64,000 nt of DNA from contig JAVHKY010000001.1 in the NCBI GenBank assembly GCA_035079385.1, positions 13,044,501 to 13,108,500 of the forward strand, written 5' to 3'. The DNA comes from Aspidiotus rigidus (Eukaryota; Arthropoda; Insecta; Hemiptera; Diaspididae). Under the pieces are notes generated by a model. That model made no database searches and had not been told where the DNA came from. It saw only the letters and a program-made list of their open reading frames with translations. A program made the position numbers and the translations under genes. How positions within the stretch are numbered: the first letter of the stretch is position 1; each line of letters begins with the position of its first letter. Positions 12,740 through 23,448 of the stretch are shown here, piece after piece.

Positions 12740-13399
12740 GCACTTTTTCGCTCAATAATAGAATATGGCTCCCTTGCTTATTTTGAGAAGCTTAGGAATA
12801 CTGAGATTAAGAAACTAAAATCACTCCAAAGGACAGTATTAATAGGAATAATTTCAGCATACAGAACAGTATCTCATACAGCCTCACACGTTATAGCTGG
12901 AATAACCCCAATTGATTTGCAATCAAGCCAAACTGACAAAATAAAAACATTGAAAATTAAATTCAAAGAAAATAAAATAACAAAAAAAGAAATGGTAGAA
13001 AGCATAAAAACAATAAGATTAGATACAATTAAAAATTGGCAGGAACAATATGAAAAAGAAAAGACAGGTAGGAGAACGGCTAAATTGATTCCAGACATAG
13101 GGATAAGACTTGAAAACAAGAAATTGAAATCAAATCATTTTTTAACACAGTATTTGACGGGACATGGGAATTTTGCAACTTACCTCAAAAATTTCAATAT
13201 TATAAATGATAGTCGATGCAGGGAATGCTTAAATTCTGATGATGATCCGGATCACACCTTTATAAAATTCAAAAATTTTGATCGTATCAGGGGGGATGCT
13301 AAAATAACTACAGAGGAATTGGGACACTGCCTGCAGAATGGGGAATGCCACCAAAAATTGGATGGATATATAAGAAAGATATTAAAAACCAAAAAATAA
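12740..13399 (+). pseudogene. R1-like ORF2 C-terminal region (after the RT domain)
   Basis: The frame is open from the truncation point to the stop at 13399. It contains QRTVLIGIISAYRTVS and VIAGITPIDL, typical of the region after the reverse transcriptase in R1-clade ORF2. Next come LIPDIGIRL, FLTQYLTGHGNF, and a Cys/His segment CRECLNSDDDPDH matching the clade's C-terminal zinc-binding region. The endonuclease and RT are missing through 5' truncation. No stop interrupts the remaining part, in keeping with a young insertion. No ATG opens it, so it is not expected to make a protein on its own. Confidence 0.75.
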
Positions 13400-13419
13400 A
13401 TCAAATAGACTGAGAGGAG

Positions 13420-13600
13420 AAGGAAGGAAAAAAAAAATGAAAAAAAATAAAAAAATAAACAAAAATAAATAAATAAATAAATAAATAAAATAAATAAATA
13501 AATAAAATAAAATAAAATAAAATAAAAATAAAATAAAATATGAAAAAAATAAAATAAAATAAAATAAATAAATAAATGAGATAATAAAATAAGTAAAATG
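13420..13600. repeat. A-rich (AAATA/AAAT)n simple repeat
   Basis: A-rich repeats with AAATA and AAAT units lie between the R1-like stop codon and its 3' untranslated end. They create long spurious frames rich in Phe, Tyr, Leu and Ile on the minus strand. Confidence 0.85.
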
Positions 13601-13849
13601 AAATAAAAACAGAAGTCATACCCTCTTTCAATAGGTAGAGTTAAGTGTATAGTTATACAGTGTATTTCGAACTCGTCATGAGAGGGGTGGGGAAAAACCA
13701 TGGTAAAACCCACCCAACTCTCATGACTAAATGTAATGTTTAAATTTAAATAAAAAAAAAAAAAAAAAGTATTAATAATTTAGAATCTTAAGAAAATTTT
13801 GTAGTACAATAAATTTTCTATAATTGTGACATAATTCTATATTTGTGAT

Positions 13850-14098
13850 GCGCTCCATGAAAAGGGACCACATCTCGGCATGGTAAGAGCTCCCCGTGTA
13901 AAACTGGCTCTTATATAAGGTTTAATCAACACAAAGGAAGTTGTTTTTGATTGTTTGATTAAAGAATCATAGAGGTCAATGATGACAGTCTCCAGCGTAT
14001 ACAATCATATTCTGGTGTAAGACAGGCCTAATTTGACGGCCAATTTTACGCGGGGAGCTCTTACCATGCTGAGATGTAGTCCCTTTTCATGGAGCGCA
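13850..14098. mobile_element. Small inverted-repeat element (MITE-like)
   Basis: About 54 bases starting GCGCTCCATGAAAAGGGAC at 13850 reappear inverted at 14044-14098 with few mismatches. The arms also share a CATGGTAAGAGCTCCCCG core. The roughly 140-bp centre has no coding capacity. I see no convincing target-site duplication, so the superfamily is open. Confidence 0.65.
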
Positions 14099-14099
14099 A

Positions 14100-15727
14100 C
14101 CCATTTTACTCAATTTAGAAATAAATGAAATCTTAACTCCATCTTCATATGAGGTAACTTTGGGCTTTTTTTTTTTTTTTTTTTTTTTCTGTATCACTTC
14201 TGAAAGTTGGCCTATTACTCATGTATTAGATTTGTTGATAATCAAACTAAGTTTTATTTAAAATAAAAAAATTAGTAGAAAAATGTGAACCAGACTCGAG
14301 TGCTATATATCTTTATTTTACCGACTTTTCTAGCTCGAAATTGGATTATAGGTATTTTTACTCTGTTATAGTGATAGAATTTATAAACTGAGTTTTATTG
14401 TTCATTCTACAAATATTTGGCATGATTGACAGGTCATTGGTATTTAATTTAAACAGAGGGAATGACTCTCTCAATGATTTTTGCATTGTGAGAGGAAAAG
14501 TCGTGTACTACTCACGCGGCTGCGTGAGTGTTTTTTTATGTTACCCTTGGAAGTGGGCACTGAAGGTCATATTATCAAGGACTATTAATAACCCCTGCAA
14601 GTTCTGATAAAATTAGTTTAGGCGGAAATAGGACCTTATCGACACTCAACCAGAAGAAGTTCAAGAATTTACATCTCAAAGCCAATTTTTGCTACTCATT
14701 CGTAATATTAGTTGGAAGCAATTTTTTCAGATTGATTTCAGAACCTCAGGAAATTTTCTGATTCATTAGAGGTGAAAAAGTTTCGTCTGATAAGAGAAAA
14801 CTTATATCACTCTCCATCTTGTGACCTCAAATTAAATGCACAAGAATTTTAAAAATGTACTTTAAATTTATCATCCTCGAGGCGTCGAATAGTGCGGGAA
14901 TAGTTAAAAGCAAAATTTTCTCCACTAGTGGTTTAGAAAGTAAGGAGGGCTATTTCTAGATTAAAGAGTGAGAACAGAATGTAATGAAAATACGACGGTT
15001 ATGAAAATAAAAGTACTTATATATCATCTAGGAAAAAAATTAAATTAAGAAAAAAGAATTACCACGGGTGAAAAACTGTAAATGAAGATAGAATGAATAC
15101 AAACTTTGGTTTCCAAGTTACTGATCACTCGAATACGAAAGACTACTTATGGCTGTAGAATGCATCTGGGACAGGTAAGACTTGAAAATCTATTTTCAAC
15201 GAAAAAACATCTGTTCACATACCACTAAGAAAATTCTCGAGAAATTGTGGAAATTTATGTTCGACATGCTCAAAACGCATGTTTCATCAGATGTTTAAAA
15301 AAATAAAAACCAATTGTGAAAGCATAACTACCGTTGATGTACATTGTGCAAACTCATGATGACGATACAGGTCTCTCTTTTTTCAAAACCGTAAAATTCA
15401 CAAATCGAATATTGCACAATATTTTTCTACCTTCTGCTACATAGTAAATTTTCGTCAGAATTTGGCAAGAAAACGTTGATCCCATTTTTCCGCAATACGG
15501 CGCAATTAAAATTTCATAAATATCCGTATTTTCAATTTTCCTAGGTCCAACTATCCCTGTGCACATAGGTATCCATTCTAAAACCTCTGTTGACAAGGTC
15601 AGCGACTTCACTAGAGAGTCATTAAATCGATAAATATTTTTTATAAAAATAAATTAAAATAAGGGGAAGAAGTAGGTAGAACGGAGATAGTTTAGGGAGC
15701 GAAATATTGTATCGGTGTTGCAGCGCC
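14100..15727. other. No recognised gene; one weak exon candidate
   Basis: A T-run lies at about 14167-14188. On the minus strand, 15354..15610 is open for 85 codons. It follows a possible acceptor (CTCTCTAG) and has several cysteines, but I find no partner exon or family, so I do not call it a gene. The rest shows nothing I recognise. Confidence 0.3.
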
Positions 15728-15885
15728 CTAGACGTTATGATGATGGTACATCGTGGAGGAGATATGTTGACCGTCGAGGAGAGTATGCAGACCCAAGAGA
15801 AGATGTAAATGAGTGAATCGGGTATGACCAGTCCTGAGACAGAAAAGAATTACTCTTTGTCTTGGAGTCCAGGGGCTAGTAAAGT
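15728..15885 (-). pseudogene. Non-LTR ORF2 remnant, RNase H tail region
   Basis: The minus-strand frame contains WTPRQRVILFCLRTGHTRFT followed by HLHLLLG. This matches the conserved (R/T)RLR(I/T)GHT..TH.(H/Y)LL segment just after the RNase H domain of I- and Jockey-type ORF2 proteins. The cysteine-bearing continuation is no longer readable. It is a short scrap of perhaps 50 residues, and the upstream part of the same frame is not recognisable. Confidence 0.5.
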
Positions 15886-16084
15886 CAACTTCGCAATTTG
15901 TGTAAAATTTATGAAATTTGGTACAAATGTTCAGGACATTGAGAAAAACATTTGAAGCTATATTATGGTGCCACGGTTGGAACCCCACAATCGCAAGTTG
16001 CGTAACTGGAAGGAGTTGACACACATAAAATTAGATGCCATTGCAGGACTGCATTGGCAGCGGGGAACCCGCTGTCCCGAGTCC

Positions 16085-16315
16085 CCTAGAACCTGAAGTT
16101 TTCCAAGTCCTAAAATCATGACGTGACAACTTGAACGAGCTGCAATTTCAAGGAAGCCGTTTTCTTTCCAAGTCCCCCTCTTATCATATATAGCTCGGAA
16201 AATTCAAGTCCCCCTCCTATCATATATAGCTCGGAGGTAGGAATTTTTGTAAGTCCTCTCCCTATCATATATAGCTAGAGGTTCAAAATTTTTCAAGTCC
16301 CCCTCCCCTCTCCGT
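16085..16315 (-). repeat. GAACC-family minisatellite, short inverted array
   Basis: Four to five copies of the word that reads on the minus strand as GAGCTATATATGATAGGAGG, GGACTTG and AATTTT. They follow a decayed GGGGAACCCGCTGT end at about 16060. This is the same minisatellite that is expanded at 47860-50045, here in the opposite orientation. Confidence 0.65.
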
Positions 16316-16572
16316 GACATCATCAACCTCACTCGCGCTCGCGGACAAAAAATTCCTGGAAGTACCCCCAACAAAAGGGATAGTGGGTTCCTCGCTAAAA
16401 TGCCTGAAATATTTTCACAATGTGTACAAATACCTGAATCCAAACAAAACTCCTTAAAAAATTCGTCGGACTTTTGGCGGGCGCAGACGGATTAGCAATA
16501 CTCAAAAGAGAGGGTAAAATTGAATATTTTAAACTGTCTAGACGAGCCCGTCTATGGAATTTACAGTAGAAT

Positions 16573-17832
16573 GTGACAGCAATACAGGCGGCAAACGCAA
16601 AGCAGGAAAGCCATGTGGAAACACTCGCGACCGAAAATGCTCGGCTGAAGGAAAACATGGAGGGAATGCGGAAAGAGCTCCAGAGGCTCATAAGGCCACA
16701 ACAAGGAGGACAAACTTCACCACCATTGTCCTCGTCAGCCACAAGCAGTGGCCGAGCGGTAGCCAATAAGACTCAACTGATGAATCTGCAGAAGCTGACG
16801 AAACCGAACTCCTCAAAATTGCCCAACCTTTATCGCTGAGGACATCACCCCAGCCGCAACAAAAGCGAAAGCAACAGCAGCTGCAATCGCAACAACAACA
16901 CAAGCAGCAACAACAGCCTCTGCAGGCAGCTACACGGAGTGAAGGACCCTCCTGGAGCCAGGTGGCTTTCAGGTGCACTCAGAGGAAGAACCCTCACCAA
17001 GCTACTACTCATCCCAGAGAAGCAGCAACAACGCAAGGAAGAAACCTGTAGAATGATTCTCAGCAATCGAAGGGCCAGAGACAACTCCAGCTACTACGGA
17101 AGAGATGCCCACAAGGAGGAGCAGTTATCTTGAAGGAGGCTTCAGACGAAGTTAAATACGCTGACCTCCTCAAGCCAACCCGCGATCAATTATCACCAGC
17201 GGAGTATGGACTTACCCCGGTGAAGGCGAGGTACACAAGTAAAGGCGAAATGATCATTCAGCTGAGAGGTGCGGATCCTACCAGCCAAAATATTGTGTAC
17301 TTTTCCACAAAGTTGAAGGAAGTACTTGGGGATGGAACAGAGGTTCGGCAATGCCTGCCAACAGACAGGTCTCCTGATCATGGATATTGAGGAGTCTGTA
17401 ACTGCCACTGAGATTCAGTCAGCCCTGGGAATCGGTGCAGGGGCCAAAGTCAAATGCAGGCCTCCAAGCCGTGGCTGCCAAACGGCATACAGAGGGCCAT
17501 AGAGGTCCTCAAAGACAGTAAGATGAAGATTATCTGGAGCGTGTGTCGAGTGGTCTCCCTGTAGAGAAAGAATACGCAGCCAAGATGCTGTAAGTGCCTC
17601 CGTATATGACACATGGCTGCCATACCTGCACCAATGAAAGCATTGTTCCGGGATGCAACAGATGAGGCGCTTTGATCCATGATTGTAAACAGGAGCCTAA
17701 ATGCCCTGTATGCAGCAAGGCTGAAGGTCGTGATACTGGTCACATTTTGGGTAGCCAAGGATGCCTTGATGCTGCCCAACAGCCGGCCCGCAAGACCCAA
17801 CCTAGAGAACGAAGAGGACAGCAAGGACCCTA
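16573..17832 (+). pseudogene. R1-like non-LTR ORF1 (gag-like), broken
   Basis: The order of parts fits an R1-clade ORF1. First is a coiled-coil-like start (ETLATENARLKENMEGMRKE). A glutamine-rich stretch at about 16850-17040 follows. The conserved core is YADLLKPTRDQLSPAEYG, then GLLIMDIEES. Two zinc knuckles remain, one decayed (CCKCL with a histidine, about 17587) and one clear (CPVCSKAEGRDTGH then GC, about 17703-17765). Several frameshifts and stops separate these parts, so no protein is made. ORF1 proteins of this clade bind element RNA. The endonuclease piece follows directly, as in an intact element. Confidence 0.65.
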
Positions 17833-17837
17833 ACGGC

Positions 17838-18420
17838 AGGGACGGTCAAGTTCCTGCAGGCCAACCTTTGGAACTGCAAACTGGCTCAAAATTTTCTCTG
17901 GCAGTTTGTAGCTGAGAAGGGAACGCACATTGTGATTGCCAGTGAGTATTACAATGTTGCGGGAAGACAAGGATGGTACACAGACAGTACTGGCTTAGCG
18001 GCTATTGGTGTTTGTTCAGAGTGTCAAATAGCTCCGGGAGAGGTTGAAAGAGGGGAGGGGTATGTTGCTGTTAAGATGGCCGACATAGTTGTCTATAGTT
18101 GCTACTTCTCTCCAAATCGCCCCTTCCAGAGTTTAAGGACTAAGAAAGCTTGTCTAGGCGGCAAGATGAAAAATTCATTGTGGCTGGCGATTTCAATGCC
18201 AAGTCAGAAGAGTGGCGCCTGGCCGAACTGACATCTGTGGGTATGCCTTGGGGGAGTGGATTGCTTACAATCGACTGGAAATGGTCAACGTGGGCAAAAG
18301 ACCCCTACCCAAGTGCATCAAGGATACAGGTCCATTGTTGATGTCACCTTAGCCCGAAGAATTGAAGGCTGGGCAGTACTGGACAAGGAGAAGAGAGATG
18401 TTGGTGGATACGTTTAGAAA
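17838..18420 (+). pseudogene. R1-like ORF2, APE-type endonuclease domain only
   Basis: The frame carries FLQAN near 17850, HIVIASEYYN near 17930, IVVYSCYFSPN near 18085, and FIVAGDFNAKS near 18175, which has the catalytic GDFN motif. The domain end SIVDVTLAR lies near 18330. These are the APE endonuclease motifs that nick the target DNA in R1/I-type elements. At least two frameshifts separate them. The reverse transcriptase that should follow is absent, replaced by an unrelated ORF1-like piece. Confidence 0.65.
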
Positions 18421-18424
18421 CAAA

Positions 18425-18585
18425 ACGGGTGGAAGTTATTGGAGATATGGCAACAGTTAGGAAGTTGAAGCGACAGACCCGAGTTCTTATTCTGGGAATC
18501 GAAAAGTCCGCAGATAGGGAAGACGTCTCGGCCCAAATAATAAAGGCAGGTCAGTTTACGCAGGACGGCGGAGCCAAAATTTAAA
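18425..18585 (+). pseudogene. ORF1-like fragment after the endonuclease
   Basis: Contains the word LKRQTRVLILGIEKSADRED, then VSAQIIKAG. This resembles the RKTRxGxLLI region of R1-clade ORF1, which should lie upstream of the endonuclease rather than after it. It may mark a second R1-like copy joined at this point. The fragment is short and the assignment is tentative. Confidence 0.35.
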
Positions 18586-18599
18586 ACAAAAACATGAAA

Positions 18600-20635
18600 C
18601 AGGCTACCTGTTGAAAGAATGTATCAATTGGCAATGGGTTCTCCAGCCCCCTCAAAAAGTAGCTTTTAAGACAACTTGATTTCCTTCCGAAAATTGGCTT
18701 TGTTTGAAAACCAACGTAACATAGTAATATAGGCGAATTTCAAGCTCGTCTCTGGTCATTGAGAAACAAGAAAGCGAAGGCATTTAATTATTCTCAGAGT
18801 TCCAGCTGAATTTTCGCACTTCTGCATTCTATTCAATCAAATTCGATAAAGATGGAACTCATTTCTATAGAATGAAGACTTTGGCTAAATCTGAACTACG
18901 TATATTGTCTCGTGAAATTGACAACAGATCAGATAGCTGATGGTGCGCAGTCTTGGATACTGAAATCGGCCAGCAGGGTGAACGAATCCTAGTCGGGCGC
19001 TGAAAATGAAAATCCTCCCGGACAATGGCTCATTGCACTTTTTATTTTGATTATACGTACTGAGACCGTGCGAGCCTTTCTCATCCGCCGCATCTTCTCG
19101 ATACCGGTCTCAGTATCGTATTCTGGCCAAAAGCATGAGTCATCTCGTCGGTCGCTATTAATTTTATTAGTTTATAATTATATTTACTCGTTTATTCACG
19201 TCGTCTTCGAACTTATCGCGGCCGTGCTCGGCGTTGATTAAATTCGCCAGTCGCTTATTGTTCATCGTCTTCTTTTCTTTCAACGATGACGAATCAACGA
19301 AACGATTTTCGCGTTTTGAATAGAAATTAAAGGACGGACGCTGCGCGGCGGACGGCGACTTTCATTGTTTTCATATCTTCGTTCTTGAATCTCGCGAGTA
19401 ATGTCCACCACCACCGATAGGTACCTATCAACAATGCATCGTACGATACGCGGCGTATATTTACTCGGAAGGTCCGCAGACTTGAAAAGCAACGACAGTC
19501 ATAACATTAGAGTCCCCAGCGACTGACCGTTCCGAACGAACGAGAGAGAAAATCGCCACCGCACATTTCGACATCGACGTGGTACCTTTTGATGGCTTCG
19601 AAATTCGTATTCCCCGAATGAAGGAAATATTTTTGCCGATTCGATCTCCATACAACTGTGTGAGAAATATTCCATACTATACGGGAACAATACTGAGGAT
19701 AAAATACATAAACCGTCCTATGGGAGACTCATCTATTTATATTAACGGGAAAATTCGCCCACATTAAACGGAGGAGACGGCGGTGGAGGTCCGCTCTCTG
19801 CACGAAAATATCAACGAAGTAATAAAATTAATGTTCGAACTTGTATTTATATTGTGCTTTTGTATACCGTGAGCTGCTGTGCGTCTGTGTACACGCGAGT
19901 AACACGGATATTTGTCCGATTTATTGTGTTTTGTGTACACCGGACCGGAGTGTACATATATTTTGGGGGACAACGACGCGTACCTAACTCTTTGACATTA
20001 TTAGGGTACGGTCTGCGACGAAAATGATGGCGTGTGTTCGAGTTAACTGTCCTGTAATAACCCGGGAGATCGGGACAAAAAGACAAAGAGGAGGACGAAA
20101 AATCAAGACTTTATCTAATCTATTTCGATTGAAATGAAAGTATATAATATAACGAATATAGAAAATTGTACGCGCAACACGGTCACACTGGCCGTGTGGA
20201 ACAACTGCTGATAAAATACGAATCTAATCGATGATTGATTACTAGTTATTACGGGATGAGACTTAAGACCACATACCGCGATCATTGTCGCACTGGGGGA
20301 CGCATATTTACGGAGATAGAACAATATTCCGACTTTTAGTTTCGTGCATCGATGTACAACAGTGCGGGCACACACGCACTGTGCCATACACGACCAACAC
20401 CAATCGAACATTATTAAACGACTATTCATCTGATTCGAAACGGCAACGGATGATATAAACATTCCCCATCCGTGCCTACGTCATATTGTCAAAATAGTAA
20501 TAACACCATACGGTACAACATAATTTTAGGAAAGATGAGCTTCGGTGTTTGGGATTTGACGACTTTTAATCCAGAAACTGATTCGTATCATTTTTTGTAG
20601 ACGCAGAGTGGAAATTAGCGAGATTATTCGTTTGC
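18600..20635. other. No recognised gene; CpG-containing unique DNA
   Basis: From about 19040 to 20600 the sequence has more CpG and less simple repeat than its neighbours. It looks unique, as regulatory or intronic DNA might. All frames are short and none is recognised. I see no tRNA or other RNA gene. Confidence 0.35.
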
Positions 20636-20639
20636 CTTG

Positions 20640-21830
20640 CGAGCACTTAGCTCAGTCATACTAGACGTGAACCTGGAACGAATCTTTATCAGAGGTTTTC
20701 GGCGCAAATTTTTCGAAAATGGTCTCCTAAAGAATTTGTGGAAGTTCCTCAAGTGTAAGTGTAAAGCTACCTCCATAAGGGGGTCGAAAGTGCGACGAAA
20801 ATCAGTTTTTTCGACTGTCCTCGCAATACGTGCAACTTGAGACGTGAATACCTCAAGGCGAAAATAATCTTCACCAAGTGAAAAAATGCTCTGACAAAGC
20901 CAAATAAATAAAGATCACGTTTCATGTTTGTCAATGGCCGCGTCCACCTTCATAAGAGAGTCGAAATCTTGACTAGCTTGTGGAATTATAAAACTCCATA
21001 TAGAAGGTCATTAAGTACTAGGTTACATGTTGGCTCAGAACTTCGAATTTTTCGTAGTTCTTAATTAAAAAGTAGCAAAGGCCATGGATTTTTTCAAGTC
21101 ACCGTGAAAGCTCAAGGTCACTCATGACGCTATTCCTTAGTACAATGAATTTATTGTATTTCTGGGGCTTTATTTGAATTACTCTGCTCGTTTTACTCTT
21201 TTGAGTACGTCGTCGTTAGATGTTTTTGGCCATATAACCCAGGAAGATCAGGCTCAAAAATAAGAATAAGTGGAAATGAATGCCGGCAAAGGTTTTTTTC
21301 GTGAAATATGTTTAAAATAGTCTCCTGATAAACATACTAAAAGTCCACAGCGATAAGTGAGCGGGCCCTCCCCCAAAGGGGGTCAAAGTACCACAAAAAT
21401 TAGTTTGCTGAGAATAAATCGAAAACTAAGCATCAGAGAAAAAAAGGTTTCAAACAAAAGTTGTTCCTCATCAAATTTCCTATAAATTTCACCATATCTA
21501 TGTCAACTTAGCCCAAAAACTCGAGCTGAAAAGTTGGTTTGAAAGTTGAGCGATTTTCTAAAATTTTTGATTTTAGTGTTAGTGTAGTCAAATTAGACAG
21601 GTTTCGGAAACAAAAAAGAACATTGCGACATAGTAAAGGTCTGATTGCTGGCAATGGTCGAGAATGAAGTCCAAAACAACATACTAACTTCTCCGCGTTT
21701 TTCCCCAAGAGCATCTTTTTTATGGGGGTTGAAACACCCTCAAAATCAGTTTTTTGTAAATATCCCGCTTAATACGCATTTTAGAGAAAAAAGTCACTTG
21801 TCAAAAATTATTCCTCGTGAAATTTCCTAT
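20640..21830 (+). repeat. Degenerate tandem repeat of roughly 300 bp or more
   Basis: Three diverged units share GGTCTCCT or AGTCTCCT, GGGGGTCGAAAGT or GGGGGTCAAAGT, ACAAAAATTAG or GAAAATCAGTTTTTT, and a CCTCGTGAAATTTCCT-like end. They sit around 20690-20880, 21300-21500 and 21660-21830. The unit also carries CAAAGCCAAATAAATAAAGA near 20898. This resembles the sequence just before the inverted terminus of the AT-rich satellites at 3030 and 39785. No coding function is evident. Confidence 0.45.
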
Positions 21831-23427
21831 CGGACTACGTATTTTATTTCTAACCTACATGTGATAGTTAGCTCAGAAATTCATGGAAATTGAGCCTCCG
21901 CCATGGAAACCCGTAACGCACTCCTTGCCGAGAGATGACGTCTTTGCGCGGTGGTTACGCGCGAAGGTAACGTTAATATTTCGCATACACATACGATGAA
22001 ACGTATACTAATTTTATTAGTTTTAATTAATTGTCACAGGGAATTTGCTGCACGATATTATTTTGAGAAAGGTATAATCAACTGCCTATCATACATGAAA
22101 AAGTTTTCCATACATGGACAGACATTTTAAAAATCGTTTCTTATGCATGTATGATATGTAAAAAGCTGAATGGGGGCTGTAAACATGCGAGCCCTTCCCC
22201 CATTTCGATTTTTCTAGTTGGAGTGGGTGGATTCGTTTGTACTGGGTTGTGCCGTAGAGTTTTCCGTTCTTGCTGGTCTTCTTCTCCCTCCAACCCTATG
22301 AGGGGGCTGTATGCCAGGCCAGGCCAGCATGTCGTGCTCCATTTTCGGACTGGAAACAGGCTGAATTTCGTGTGCTACGTTTTTGCTGTATTATGCTCTC
22401 AAATTTTCCATTCTGGTTGTTTCAAGCGATGGTGGGAATGGATGTGGTCTTCTGTTGTGGACACGCGGTGAGATTATGACTTCGACCCGCGTACAATTGA
22501 AGTGGGCTAACGTGTGGAATTGTTTCAATCAATGGAAGGAATGTCACCAAGAAGCTTGTTATTGTTGTGTGCTCCCACAAATTCAAGAAGAACCGCCGCA
22601 ATACAAATCCGAGAATAACGCGCTCCTTGTCAAAGTTGGCGTAGTCGCATGAGGGTTTCACGTTGATAGTCGATTGGGTCAGGCAAACTTGCTCCCTCAT
22701 TTCAGGCGATCTCCCGAGAAGCTTGTTTTGCGGTGAGAGATTGACTACATGAGTCTTGCAATTATCAAAACGGAGGAATAAGAGATAACAAGCTTCTTGG
22801 TGTCATTCCCTATATCGCCTGGAACAATAAGAGATTCAGCAAGTTTGCCTGGATTTCACGAGAAATAATTTTTGACTGATGACTTTTTTCTCTAAAATGC
22901 GTATCAAGCGGGATATTTACAAAAAACTGATTTTGAGGGGGTTTCAACCCCCATAAAAAAGATGATCTTGGGGAAAAACGCGGAGAAGTTAGTATATTGT
23001 TTTGGACTTCATCCTTGACCATTTCCAGCAATCAGACCTTTACTATGTCGCAATGTTCTTTTTTTCCGAAACCTGTCTAATTTGACTACACTAATACTAA
23101 AATCAAAAATTTTAGAAAATCGCTCAACTTTCAAACCAACTTTTCAGCTCGAGTTTTTGGGATAAGTTGACACACATATAGTGAAATTTATACGAAATTT
23201 GATGAGGAACAACTTTTGTTCGAAACTTTTTCTTCTCTGATGCTTAGTTTTCGATTTATTCTCAGAAAACTAATTTTTGTGGTACTTTGACCCCTCTTTG
23301 AGGGAGGGCCCACTCTCTGATCGCTGTGGACTTTTAGTATATTTATCAGGAGACCATTTTAAACATAATCCACGAAAAAAACCTTTGCCGGCATTTATTT
23401 CCATTTCAAAACCTAATCTGCCTGGGC
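21235..23427. repeat. Large inverted repeat with about 575-590-bp arms
   Basis: The left arm (about 21235-21824) and the right arm (about 22853-23427) are inverted copies. Shared anchors include TGCCGGCAAAGGTTTTTTTC at 21281 and the inverse near 23395. The innermost shared word is TCGTGAAAT. The 1.03-kb centre contains smaller palindromes: 22537-22563 pairs with 22784-22809, and 22679-22710 pairs with 22814-22851. Frames over the arms mirror each other and are not genes. If transcribed, it would fold into a hairpin of more than 550 bp. It could be a foldback element or an inverted duplication. Confidence 0.75.
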
Positions 23428-23448
23428 TACAAAAAAATGGATCCGCAC

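Larger units (their letters stand above)
12739..13766 (+). mobile_element. 5'-truncated R1-like non-LTR retrotransposon insertion
   Basis: A 10-bp direct repeat, AAGTATTAAT, flanks the insertion at 12729-12738 and 13767-13776. The right copy follows a poly(A) tail (about 13752-13768). The body holds the end of ORF2, an A/T-rich simple-repeat stretch (13420-13600), and a 3' untranslated segment. Tail, duplication and 5' truncation are the expected products of target-primed reverse transcription. The clean duplication suggests a fairly recent insertion. Confidence 0.75.

Noticed and set aside
13252..13713. 153-codon hydrophobic frame on the minus strand that looks like membrane segments
   Set aside because: It arises from the A-rich simple repeat in the R1-like 3' region.
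15354..15610. 85-codon minus-strand frame with six cysteines, considered a second secreted-protein exon
   Set aside because: A possible acceptor exists, but no upstream exon with a signal peptide and no similarity to the 8109 gene.
19040..20600. CpG-richer stretch considered as a first exon or CpG-island promoter
   Set aside because: No long frame, no clear TATA/initiator pair and no recognised protein; composition alone is not enough.
22151..22700. Overlapping frames of 89-106 codons in the centre of the large inverted repeat
   Set aside because: Several frames overlap on both strands without family motifs, and palindromic sequence tends to keep opposite frames open.
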